Source of the DNA: Deuterostichococcus epilithicus
Lineage: Eukaryota; Chlorophyta; Trebouxiophyceae; Prasiolales; Stichococcaceae
Assembly: GCA_033439295.1 (NCBI GenBank)
Contig: JAVTLE010000021.1
Span: 1,798,009-1,862,008 of the forward strand
Reading direction: 5' to 3'
DNA length: 64,000 bases
The notes beneath the pieces are model-generated. The model saw nothing but the letters and a program-made list of their open reading frames with translations, was not told where the DNA came from and ran no database searches. Within the stretch, counting starts at the first letter, position 1; each line of letters begins with the position of its first letter. The translations under genes and the position numbers were made by a program. Shown one piece after another: positions 39,753 to 49,493 of this stretch.

Positions 39753-42700
39753 TCACCGCTTGCTCCACGCCTGCTTTGCGACCAGATCCCGCTGTGCGGC
39801 GCCGCCGCCGCCCCACACCGACGACTGCTTGGGCTGTGGCGGCGCTGGTGGCGCTCGCGCTGCGCTGCTGCTGCTGCCGGCACCCCATGCATTGAGCGGG
39901 TTCTTTTTCTGGACGCCAGTCGCGTCCATCCAGTCTGCCACGGCCGCCGAGTCGCCGCCCGTGACCCTGAGGCGCTCGAACTTGGAGAGCTTCTTCGGCT
40001 TGGCCTTCTGCTGGCTGTCCGCCGTAGCGCCGGCCAGCAGCGACTCCTGTGCCCACTGCACGTCTGCCGCTCCCGCGGCGCCGCCAGCCCCGCTGCCGCC
40101 ACTGTCGAGCCTACTGCCGCTGCTGCTGGGCCTGCTCCTGCCGCAGGCCTCGCACTGCACAGCCTGGGGCCCGTTCACGAGGGTGCACATGCTGCACTCC
40201 CAGCTGGCGTGCCGCTCGGCGTGGTCTGCCGCTGCCGCCGCCGCCTCTGGTGGCACCCAGCCGCGGCCCTGCGCCGGCTCCGCCTCCGCCGCCCACTGCC
40301 GGTGGGCCGCCAGCAGCTCCGCCCGCTTGCCTGCTTGCATGTGTGGAGAGCATAAACCGAGGGATCGCTCGAGCGGATTCGTGCAGACTTCCTTTCACAT
40401 CCTCTGTGGTCTGGGCAGCTGCTAGCCACTGTCTGCCAGCCTGGTAGTTGGCCGGCTTCAAGGGCATGCATCGGAAAGCGCCACACTTCCACTTGCCCAC
40501 CAGCGTCGGGACATAGCGCCGCCAGCTCCGGCACGACGTCCACCACGCCCAGCGCGGCGACGCGCTTATGCAGCGCCGCCGCCGATGTGCGTCCCTTCAT
40601 GAAGTCGGCAGACAACTGCCGGAAGTCGGCGAACGCGTCTGGCGACAGCTGACGCCGGACCTTCTCCACAAACGCCTATACAGTACCAGGCAAGACAACG
40701 CTGCTAAATGCTGGAGGTCTGAGACTCGGTGCCTTGCAACAATGGTCTGCACATGCAGGGGACGACGCAGCTGCCAGAGCGTCAGTCCTCATCCTGCTCA
40801 GAACCTGAGTGGCTCACCTTGTTGGCGCTCTTCAGGCCCTCAGAGATGCCGCCTGTGCTGGGCGCCGCCAACGCTGCGGCGCCCGGCGCTGCAGGTGCCT
40901 GTGGCGAAGCCTGGCTGCCGCTCGCGGCCCCTCTGCCTCTGCCGGGCTTGCCCCGTCCCGCGAGAGACGGAAAGTCCTGCGGCTGCGGCGCAGGGCTGTT
41001 ACCCTGTGGCGGCGCGGCGCCCCTGCCGCCTGCTGTCACCCACCCGCCCGCGGCACCGCTGGAGGCCGCCGCCGCCCGCGGCTGGCCCGCCGACAGCACT
41101 GGGAAGCCGCTGGCGGCCGCCCTTGGTGGCGACACCTCCTGCGACTCGGGGGTGCCCCACCGGGCGCCGCCAGTCGGCGCCCGCGCCGCTGGCAGCGCCG
41201 GGCTCGCCGGCCGGCTGTCGCTGTCGCTGGCGGGCTGCGCGTGGCCCTGCTGCGCCGCCGGGGCCGCACGAGCGAGGGCTCCGAGGCCGAGTNCGCCNTG
41301 CGCGGCCTGCCGGTGGGCNGCGCCGCCGCCGGCGCCGCGCCGGGGTCCGCCGCCCTGATGACCCGCACGCCCGCCGCGCTGGGCCCCAGCCGCTGGGCCA
41401 GCGACTGCGCCTGGGTGAGCGACTGCCGCTGCGCCGCGCGCCGCTTGGCCGCCTTGGACTGCCCGGGGAGCTCCGGGAAGTCGTTGGCGCGCATCGGGCC
41501 GCCGCCCATGGAGCCCGCGGCCGCGGCCCACCGCGCCGGCTGGGCGGCGCCAGGCGCGCCACTTGCAGCACCCATGACTGGGAAGTCGGCCTGGCGCGAG
41601 GCGGCGGCGGCGGCGGCGGCCTGCAGTGCTGCCTGTTGAGCAGCCGGCTGCTGCTGCCGCGACGGCTGCTGCTGCTGCTGCTGCTGCTCGCCAGGCTGCT
41701 GCCTCGCCTGCAAGCTCGCCTGGAGCGAGAACGCCAAGATCATCTGCATTGCTGTTTTAAACCTTCTGGCATGGACAGAGCACAGCAGGAGGTACCAGCA
41801 GAGACACGAGGCAGCGGCCACGGACCTGCATCGCATGAGCGACCTGCTGTTCCTCTTGCGCGTGGCGCGGCTGCCGGAAGCGGGAGGTCACGCCCTCGGC
41901 GCCGCCGATGGTGATGCCCGGCCGCCCGCCCCCCCGCAGCTCCACGCCCGCAGGGCCCGGCTCCGCATCGCCGCCTCTCCGGTACTGCGCCAGCATCAGA
42001 AGTCCACACTGATAATGCGCTGCAGAGCCTGTGGCTGCAGCGGAACTTTCAATCAAGCATCCCCGCAAGCCTGGCAGTGGCTGCAGCGCTGAACCTGCGT
42101 CCGATGCAGCTCTGCCAGCCTGACGGCATCACTGGCAATGGCGACCGAGACGGCTGCCATTGCCCAGCGGAAGACTCCGCCTGTCCAGGCAGGGCCGGCT
42201 GACGGGACCCGGCCGGACCCTTACTGTGACACAAAGAGGCAGCGCGAAGACAGATGGCATCGCACGGTGAGGTTGACGGGAATCTGCAGCGCGGCGCGGC
42301 GCTCGTTGCGGGACAACTGCTCGTTGTGCTCCCGCAACCGGTGCTGCTTGAGGTCCTGCTCGTTGGAGAACACCACAAAGCGCGCCTCCAGGCACTGCGG
42401 GTGGTCGCACGCAAAGTGTTCGTTCCTGAAGTGCCCTGCGGGTCGAGTTGGAGGAGACACATCAGGTGCAATTCCTGGCAATGCTGGTGCAGGCTCTGGC
42501 GACCAGTTCAGGGCACTGTGGGGTAGCCGAGCACGTGGACGGTGATATGCACAGAAGGTCACTGGCGGCCAAGACCATGTGACAGGGTTTCCCACAATCC
42601 CTACCTTCCAGCTCCGCATAATCGCGGTAGTAGACGTATTTGTCGGGACGTGCGCGGCGACACAGAAAGCACTGCTCGTGCGTCTGCTGCATGTGGTTGA

Positions 42701-44000
42701 ACAGCTCGTTGTCGCCGTAGAAGGGCTTGCGGCAGAAGCGGCAGGCCGGATGGCCCTTGAAGCCCGCCTCCGCCAAGGGGCCGGTGAGATCGCCGCTGCG
42801 CGCGTGCACCTTCAAGTCGGCCGGCGTGTACACCGCCTGCTCCGATATGAACACCTATGACAGAATGAGGCCAGACACACATCAGCATCCCGAGGGTGCA
42901 CTTTTGGGCACCCTTATGGGTACTGTGCTGTTGCAGCACAGTACCCGCGCCTCTCAAAACAGTTGCAACGATGTGCTGCAGGAGGCAGGAGGAGCACGAC
43001 GCATAGGCCGCGCATGTGCGATGGCACAGCATCCGGGGGCGTGGCGTCGAGTGCACGGAAGCTGCGACCACGAGGCACAGGGACCGGGCAGGGCTTGGCG
43101 CCACCTTGCGGCCCTCCAGGCACACGTTGCAGAACTGCAGGCCCTGATGCTCCAGCTGCCGCCGCAGCTCCTTCAGATTGGAGTAGCGTTTCGCCGCGGG
43201 CGCCCCCTCCGGCGTGGCCGCCGGGTGCGAAAAGCTGCATAGCTCCCTGCACAGAGCGCAGCCAATGGCGCCGTCAGTGTCTACACATGTCTGACGATGC
43301 TGACGCCCTGCGGAAACCGTTGCTGCGACTGTCTTGCAACGAGAGGCTGGCCAAGCACGCGTGCATTGATGGCGAGCTGCAGGAGCGCTTCCTCGCCTGA
43401 TCTGCTGGAAGTGCTGCTCGTCGTCAAAATACGCATCCGCTGCCGGCAAATACGAAAACTCGCCCGCCTTGGAGCGCGCCTGCGATGATGCGCGAATGCC
43501 ATGCGTCTGGGTACGCAAGCGTATCCTGGGCGCTATGATGCTTGCCATGATGCACATAGACCGGACATGCAGCGGAAAGTCCCTCACCTTGAGCTGTGGG
43601 AACTCGGCCGCGGGCAGCTTGTTGGTGTACTCCCCGGTGAAGCGCGTCACCACGACCGCCGAATCAGGCTGCTGGCAGATGACGCAGCGCGTGTCGTTCA
43701 GCACGAAGCGCAGCCGCGCCACGCATTTGGAGCAGGTGTCGGTGTGGCCACACCGTGCGTAGGCGGTCCACTCCAGCACCTCCGCGCACACTGCAGAGAG
43801 ATAGCATTGTGCAACAGCATTTCAGATGGAACATGCCAAACGTATGGCCACCATATGCACACGGCTGGCTGCACAAGTGAATTGCAACATCCTTGCACAG
43901 AAGGTTGTGTGGTCATGCATCAGGCAGTCCTCTCCTGCACTACCATGCATGCAGCACAGCCTTGCGTGAGACGGGCGCTACCTGCACAGTAATCATCCAT
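39753..44000 (-). CDS. HEL2: ZNF598/Hel2-type RING E3 ubiquitin ligase with C-terminal RanBP2 zinc finger
   Basis: ZNF598/Hel2 senses collided ribosomes and ubiquitinates 40S proteins to start ribosome-associated quality control. Ten exons: 44000-43982, 43790-43588, 43479-43397, 43246-43105, 42854-42605, 42435-42266, 41984-41826, 41719-40818, 40675-40501, 40330-39753. Exon 1 encodes MDDYCA and joins VCAEVLEW to form the first RING Cys pair; CGH, C-x2-C and CVIC follow. Exons 4-6 carry the family's C2H2-like fingers (CNVC, CRFCRKPF...HMQQTH, CFLC, FACDHPQC...HRLREH). Then come a Gln/Ala-rich linker with FP motifs, a helical segment (FVEKVRRQLSP) and a RanBP2 finger, W-x-C-x2-C-x10-C-x2-C. Length is about 893 residues, close to human ZNF598. 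Exon 8 as printed is 902 bases, one short of a multiple of three, and contains N at 41293, 41298 and 41319. The intron after exon 3 has a GC donor. Confidence 0.92.
41293..41319. other. Undetermined bases at a frame break in the Hel2-type ligase
   Basis: N occurs at 41293, 41298 and 41319 within the large exon 8. The exon enters in one frame and leaves in another. Its printed length is 902 bases, one short of a multiple of three, so at least one base is probably missing here. Confidence 0.85.
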
Positions 44001-44346
44001 CGTGCTGACAGAAACAGGTATGAGTCACGCGGCCGGAAGCCGCTGCTTTTGCAAGGCACAGGCACTGAGGCACAGTAATCCTCACACGGGTTCCGGCAGC
44101 GCTATTATGTACCGACTGCGTTGCTGGAGGGTTGCAAACAGGCAGTCACCATTTGCAGGCTCACGTTACTTGGCTCGGGCGTCAAGGCTTGCAATTCTGC
44201 TTCGGAGCCCCCAGCATCGTGTGTCGTGTGCTTTTGAGGCAGATAAAACCAGAGGACTTGGCAGACTGGGACACAGTAGACCTTACCATCTCTGTAGGTC
44301 GAGAGGCCGCACGACCAGAGCGTGAGGCAGCTTGGCAGCCATCAAC
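44001..44346. promoter_or_regulatory. Bidirectional promoter region, Hel2-type ligase / small mitochondrial protein
   Basis: These 346 bases lie between the divergent start codons at 44000 and 44347. No defined element is recognised. A possible untranslated first exon for the plus-strand gene cannot be excluded. Confidence 0.45.
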
Positions 44347-45391
44347 ATGGCCGGCAAGGCGTTGGCGTCCCTGCGCAGCGCGTTGTCAAACCTTTCAAAG
44401 CTGCGCATCGTGTCGCCATTCAAGGTCTGCCGCGACAGCATGCCCTGCAGCACCGAGTCCACAAGCACACGCCGCCTCGAGGTTATGTGTGACACGTCAA
44501 CTTTGCGCCGCAGATCACCGGCGTGGCGAGCGACCCAGAGTTCAAGCACTACCTGCCACAAGCGCCGGACTACCGTGTCCATGCGCCAGCGTGAGCCGGC
44601 AGCGCCAACCATCACTTGCTGCCTTCGAGCTGCTCCTACTGTGTGACTGTAATACTGCTGTACTGCTGTGCAACCATTCTGGCTTATGCTGATGCGCAGG
44701 AGCCAGCCTGTCCGCGCGGTGGTGCCGCAAGCGGATCCCAAGCTCGTGTACGACATCAAGTACTGGAGTACGATCTTCCTGCTTGACGCCTTGCGTTTTA
44801 CCCGCACAAGCGCATTTGGATCTCTGCCTAGCCTCGCCTGCTGGCATTGCCGATCCGTGCAGTGCTCTTGCTGCGGAGTTGTGCGCTGCATGTCGTGCAC
44901 AACCGCAACAAATGACTGGCTTGGATCCGCAGCGAGGGACACACGGCGCGCGCATATGCTGGTCGGCGGCACAAACGTTACTGAGCTGGTGACGGAGACA
45001 TTCGATCCAAAATTGCCTGCAAAGCGGGCGGAGGGGGTGAGCGCAGCTCCTGTCGCCTTCATACTATCACCAATGCAGATGGCAAAACACGATGAAACAG
45101 CCACTGTGTTGTGTGTTTGACAAAGTTTTTGTGTAGAACATTGTCCTCTACACTGTGTGATGTGAGGTCCCTATAACAGACTGCTATCTCTGCGCGCAGC
45201 TGCCGCCGCTGCCTGGCAGGCGACACAAGTTCTCCAAGCCCATCGGCTATCTGGAGGTATGTTCTGCATCTGCAGCACGTGCCCAATCAGGCTCGGCCTG
45301 AGACCGATGTTAGAAACGAGCCTCTAACAAGCTGTGAGCGAGCGGTTCTCTCTTTGGTGGTGCGCAGGTGTCAAACAGCGGGTACACCTAA
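44347..45391 (+). CDS. Small, probably mitochondrial protein of unknown family (135 aa)
   Basis: Six exons (44347-44424, 44514-44590, 44700-44767, 44933-45036, 45200-45256, 45368-45391) join in phase with GT-AG introns and end in TAA, giving 135 residues. The first 26 residues (starting MAGKALASLRSALSNLSK) are basic, hydroxylated and amphipathic, typical of a mitochondrial presequence. The rest is soluble-looking and rich in charged and aromatic residues, e.g. DPEFKHYLPQAPDYR, LVYDIKYWTRD and GRRHKFSKPIGYLE, with no membrane span. The style (short, Tyr/Pro-rich, presequence) reminds me of plant-type accessory subunits of respiratory complex I, but I cannot name a family with confidence. The shared upstream region with the Hel2-type ligase gives no functional hint. 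A TGTAA lies 87 bases after the stop. Confidence 0.7.
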
Positions 45392-45478
45392 AATCGACAG
45401 TTGGCAGTGTTTTTGGACTCCAGGGGTGGTCTCGCAGCCCATGAACGAGCTCGCTTAAGGCGATTTGCTATTTTATGC

Positions 45479-45483
45479 TGTAA
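45479..45483 (+). terminator. Candidate TGTAA poly(A) signal, 135-aa gene
   Basis: TGTAA is the canonical polyadenylation signal of green algae. This copy lies 87 bases after the stop codon at 45391 on the coding strand. Confidence 0.5.
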
Positions 45484-45566
45484 TTTCACCGGTCGTGGGC
45501 ATGCCTTGCTTGTCTGCGTTGCAAGTACAAGCCAGTTTCAACCAAAAGACCTTCTAGGTGTACGTA

Positions 45567-45598
45567 CACGAGTAGCGCTTTCCACGAGTAGCGCTTTC
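45567..45598. repeat. Perfect 16-bp tandem duplication
   Basis: The unit cacgagtagcgctttc occurs at 45567-45582 and again, identical and head-to-tail, at 45583-45598. It lies in noncoding DNA and looks like a recent slippage or repair duplication. Confidence 0.9.
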
Positions 45599-46012
45599 CC
45601 CCTCAACACCCACCAGACCTCAGCCACACAACTACGTTTACCGAGTATGACCGATCGCGTATATCGAAGGCGTTGCTGTCCTTTGGCGGATCAGAACAAA
45701 ATCTGGTATTTTGATTCCGTCTGCGGCGTGTCCTTTGGCACCGGATCGACCCGCCACAGGCAGGCTTGGATCTGATCCGGGTCGTCTGCCGCGCAGATGC
45801 CCTTCATTGTGACGCCTGATTCGACTGCCGCCCTGCGATTCGGCATGGGCTTCAATTTTGACACGCATCCGAGAATGTCAGCTCGCAAATATGACGATGG
45901 CAGCGCGTCTGTTGCACAGCGTTCTGCGGTGCGTCCGCACGTAGAAGTGGCTAGGGTCGCCTGTCCAAATTTCTCTCTTCGAATTGGAAAGATCTGGTGA
46001 GGCAAGTCCATA

Positions 46013-46353
46013 TCAGAAGCATTGGGCGGCGTGCAGTGACACACAGCCGCACCCGCCGAACTCGAAGACGGCCGGCATGGGGAGCTCTGGGGCTTCCTCA
46101 CTGACTGCGGTGGACTGCGCTGCTGCACCCTCATCGCGAAGGATGTCTGCATTGTCCGCTGGCTGCCTGGACCTCTCTGCCTGCGGCGCGGAGCGCCTGC
46201 AGCGCAGGTACCAGCATGCGCTCAGACACGCCAACATGTGGCAGATGGATGTTCAGCGCACTGCAACGACATGCATGCAAAGCAATCGTACGTCGGAGCC
46301 TCCTTCTCGGGCTCCGGCTCGTGCTTCTTTCCACCGAAAGGCCACAACCCCAT
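46013..46353 (-). CDS. Small hypothetical protein with Cys pairs (88 aa)
   Basis: Two exons (46353-46271 and 46196-46013) join in phase across a GT-AG intron and give 88 residues. The protein opens with MGLWPFGGKK, continues with an acidic Pro/Glu stretch, has a C-x2-C pair (DCFACM) just before the junction, a low-complexity acidic middle, and a Cys-rich end (FGGCGCVSLHAAQCF). No domain is recognised. The paired cysteines could bind metal or form disulfides, but that is inference. It faces away from SEX4, with which it would share a promoter region of about 370 bases. The call rests only on a plausible start, splice junction and stop. Confidence 0.4.
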
Positions 46354-46725
46354 TGCTTGCTCAGGTGCAAATCGATCAGGTTGGCGTGCCTCAGCGGCGG
46401 TGCTTCGTGTGAGATTCGCTACGGATTCTGATATTGTGATCTGGCAGCGAGCTTCCAAACATGTTCTGCTGTTGCACCACCTGGATCTGTTCTTGCATGC
46501 CGGAATGTCATGCCATGGTCATTAGCCACAGTGCAGCAGCTCGTGACTGGTTTGCACCAGACATCGCAACCGCTGCATCATCCCGCGAAACTGGTCGCGC
46601 AACTGCAAATGATCACCCTTGCAAATTTTGCCATCGGAGAGTGCAGGGCATCCGTGCCAGTCCCGCGTTTCCTCAGTAGAGTCAACGGTTTTCCATAAAG
46701 TCTGCCTGAAGAACAGCAACTAGCC
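46354..46725. promoter_or_regulatory. Bidirectional promoter region, small hypothetical / SEX4
   Basis: These 372 bases separate two divergent start codons. A minus-strand open frame of about 65 codons at 46522-46719 has no family resemblance and is treated as noncoding. No defined promoter element is recognised. Confidence 0.45.
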
Positions 46726-49328
46726 ATGTTCACATCCACGCTGGGCGGCATGTTGCGGTGCAGCGTGCCGCACCGGGCGGGCTCCCACATGCCGCCACTT
46801 GCGGCAGGGGGGCATCGCCGCGCCGCAAGCGGACAGACCCGTCCAGCCACCGGCAGCAGCTGCAAAGCCAGGCTTCCTCGACAGCCCAGCCTCATCCGCG
46901 CCGCTGCCGTGGTGGAAGGTCGGTCTGCTTGTCCAGGCTCAGCGGAGGCGAACGATGCGGTCTCATGACTCCCGTGCGCCAATGCGTATTCCCTTTGCAG
47001 CATCTGCTGCGGGCTCATATTTGCTTTCCAAGGCGGCTTCTCCCGGCTGCAGAGGAGGCAAAATCTGATGAGTACAGCAAGGAGATGCAGGAGAAGATGG
47101 GCAGCTCTCTGACATACCGCCATGAGGACGGCATGAACTTTGCGCATGTGCTCGACGACCTCATCGTGGGCTCATGCCTGCAGACGCCTGCAGACCTTGA
47201 CAGGTACTGTTCTAACTTGGTATTTCTCGTGTAAATGTACCTACATCCCCAGTTGCGTTTCTACCCAATTATTGTGTGCCATGCTGCGGCGTCCTGAAGC
47301 CGTCACATCCGTACCCTGCTGACTGCCGCGCAGGCTGGTGGAGGAGGAAGGCGTCGGAACGGTGCTGTGCCTACAGCAAGGTATGCGGCCGCGCCTGATC
47401 ATACGACGCACGCACCCGCTACAGGCCCAGCCGCTGCACAGAATGCGGCTCCGCCACACAACCTGATGCTGACGTCAGGCTCACCCTGAATGTGTGTCAA
47501 GACAGTGACATGGCCTACTTCGAGCTGGACATCGCGCCCATTGTGGCGCGCGCCGCCGAGCGCGGGGACGTGAAGCACGTGCGGCACGAGATCCGGGATT
47601 TCGACCCCTTCAGCTTGAGGACCAACCTATCGGAGGTGACGCGCACGGTGGCGCGCGCCTACGCCGCCAGCGAGGGCAAGGTGTACATCCACTGCACGGC
47701 AGGCGCGCCGCTTTCTGGGCGCTGCTGGGACGCTGCATGCTGAGGGGGGCGGAAGCGGGCTGCAGAGGCGCGCTGGACCGTGGTGACAGCGGATTCCAGG
47801 GGCGCACTGGCTCGCACAGCATGGCTGCGCGGTGTTTGCGCCTGCAAGTTGGCCCATTAATGATATGATGCGCGTCATGCGGCAGGTATGGGCAGGGCGC
47901 CGGCCGTCGCACTGGCCTACATGTTTTGGTGCCGCGGCTTCCAGCTGCAGGCGCGACTGCCTGACACACGCCTGGTTGTTGGGTCTGTCACGAGCCTCTG
48001 CATTCTCCAGCCTCAGGCTGCTGTTGGTTGCAACTCCCATCCGGCACAGCTCTGATGCTTGCGCCCATCAACTGGCGCATTGGTTTTGAGTAACTCCAAC
48101 ACGACCTGGTTGTTCACTCACGCCTTCAATACTGTGCCCATCTAGTGGCGGATCGGCTTTGGAAGACTCCAGCACAACCTGCCTCTTATCCAAACCTGAT
48201 GGCGCAGGAAGCATACAGCAAGCTGTACTCGGTGCGGGCGTGCAACCCCAAGTTGTTTGCGATTCGGGAGGCCACCTGCGACCTGCTCTTCGGCGCCGAT
48301 GTGCAGCCCGCCAGCATCACCGTGGCTCGTCAGCACCCCGACAGCGTCGTTGAGGTGGGCGGGAGTTCTTTGCTGATCTGATGCCTCGAAATAACATTGC
48401 ATGGCGTGATGTGCCGGCGACGTCTGACGACCCACCACCATGCAGACACAGCATCGGCTTGGTCTGTCTGCCACTCATGACGCAGACCTGCGGCTGCAAT
48501 TTGACGCCACTTCGTTCAAGGTGCGCAGCAGGATGAATGCTGTTGATCTGCACGGAAGATTGAGTCGTCCCTGCGTGCTGCACCCAGGCGGCGGGACTGG
48601 ACGTGGGATGGGGCCAGCGGCTGGTGCTGGAGTGGGATGCGGCGCGCCGGGCGCACCACGTGGAGCGGCAGCTGCTGCCAGGGCGGTACCAGTACAAGCT
48701 CATCTTCGACGGCCGCTGGAGCTACGACCTGGAGCATCCGACGCTGCAGGCGCGCCACGAGCTGTGATGCTCAATCACCAATGCGACTGCCAGTGCCCTC
48801 GCTCGCCCACCGGAAGCTGCATGCCGCTTGCTGCATGCGGCGCCCGCCGCCAGCCGCTTGTCGGCAAGGCGAGCGATTTGCGCAGGGCACTGCCGCGACA
48901 TTGACAACCTCCTTGTCATGCGCGCAGGACGGGGACAATGTGAACAACTATGTTGACGTCCCCAGGCAAGCGGCTTCCTCCAGTATCGCGGCTCTCAACG
49001 TTTGAGAACTCGTTTCTAAGCGACTTGCGCATCCGTCAAAATCTCGCATGCTGCTTGCACATGCCTTTGTTTTCTGAAGCAACCATTGATGCGTGTCCAG
49101 GAACTCAGCGCATGCAGCGGCGTGCTCCAGGTATGCAACGTTCGGTGCCATCGTTTGACTGCGTCCACCAAGCACACACAAGTCGTACTGCAGCCCTGAC
49201 TTTAAAGCTATACACCCAGCATGATGATACGATGCAGTCTTCTCGTGGTCCTCTGCAGGTTGATGCAGGAGGATGGGCTCCTGACAAACGAACAGCGGGC
49301 GGCAGTTGAGAAGTTGATGGCGGCATGA
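46726..49328 (+). CDS. SEX4: Phosphoglucan phosphatase SEX4 (dual-specificity phosphatase plus CBM48)
   Basis: SEX4 removes phosphate from C6 and C3 of starch glucans in the plastid so that amylases can continue degradation. Ten exons join in phase (46726-46918, 47053-47203, 47334-47380, 47502-47702, 47886-47950, 48208-48354, 48588-48749, 48928-48965, 49101-49130, 49259-49328), giving 367 residues against 379 in Arabidopsis. Residues 1 to about 62 are an Arg/Ser/Ala-rich transit peptide. The phosphatase domain contains [45 protein letters not shown] (general acid Asp) and the active site HCTAGMGR with catalytic Cys195. The CBM48 glucan-binding domain (GLDVGWGQR...[11 protein letters not shown]...NNY) and the C-terminal helix follow. 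Four of nine introns have GC donors (after 47702, 47950, 48749 and 48965). TGTAA lies 66 bases after the stop. Confidence 0.95.
48060..48180 (+). repeat. Degenerate tandem duplication in a SEX4 intron
   Basis: A unit of about 47 bases running from gcccatc to acctg near 48061-48107 recurs at about 48136-48181 with roughly three-quarters identity by eye. It is inside the intron 47951-48207, which has a GC donor. Confidence 0.55.
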
Positions 49329-49393
49329 CTTAATGAGCTTTACGAACATCCTCAAACCTTAAATAGGTTATTGTATCCTGAGCTCTGCTTTGC

Positions 49394-49398
49394 TGTAA
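49394..49398 (+). terminator. Candidate TGTAA poly(A) signal, SEX4
   Basis: This chlorophyte-type TGTAA lies 66 bases after the SEX4 stop codon. The opposite gene GPATCH4 ends at 49494, so the two transcripts may overlap tail to tail. Confidence 0.5.
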
Positions 49399-49493
49399 GC
49401 CACATGGCAATTGTAGTTCAGGTGTTCACACTAAGAAACATCAGCGGACATCACGCACCGGCTCAGCAGTTTTGCCCCATCAATCTGCCCCTC

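Larger units (their letters stand above)
45392..46012. other. Convergent intergenic region with a 16-bp tandem duplication
   Basis: These 621 bases lie between the facing 3' ends of two small genes. TGTAA at 45479-45483 is a likely poly(A) signal for the plus-strand gene. A perfect tandem duplication of a 16-bp unit occupies 45567-45598. A minus-strand open frame at 45691-46007 shows no recognisable family and is probably untranslated. Confidence 0.5.

Noticed and set aside
41293-41319. Hel2-type ligase as a pseudogene because of the frame break
   Set aside because: The only break coincides with undetermined bases. All other junctions are in phase and every zinc ligand is present, so an assembly error is the simpler reading.
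44107-44217. Arg-rich N terminus (MYRLRCWRVANRQ...) upstream of the 135-aa gene as an alternative presequence
   Set aside because: It cannot be spliced in phase to the downstream exons, whereas the ATG at 44347 gives a presequence and clean phases.
44283-45104. Long open frame of 273 codons on the minus strand
   Set aside because: It is the mirror of the plus-strand 135-aa gene, whose six exons join in phase with good splice sites. The antisense frame has no family features and is open because of codon bias in GC-rich DNA.
45691-46152. Open frame of 153 codons on the minus strand after the small Cys-containing gene
   Set aside because: No splice junction puts it in phase with the upstream exons, and it has no recognisable domain; probably 3' untranslated sequence.
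46522-46719. Minus-strand open frame of 65 codons upstream of SEX4
   Set aside because: Lies in the divergent promoter region with no family resemblance and no supported start or splice context.
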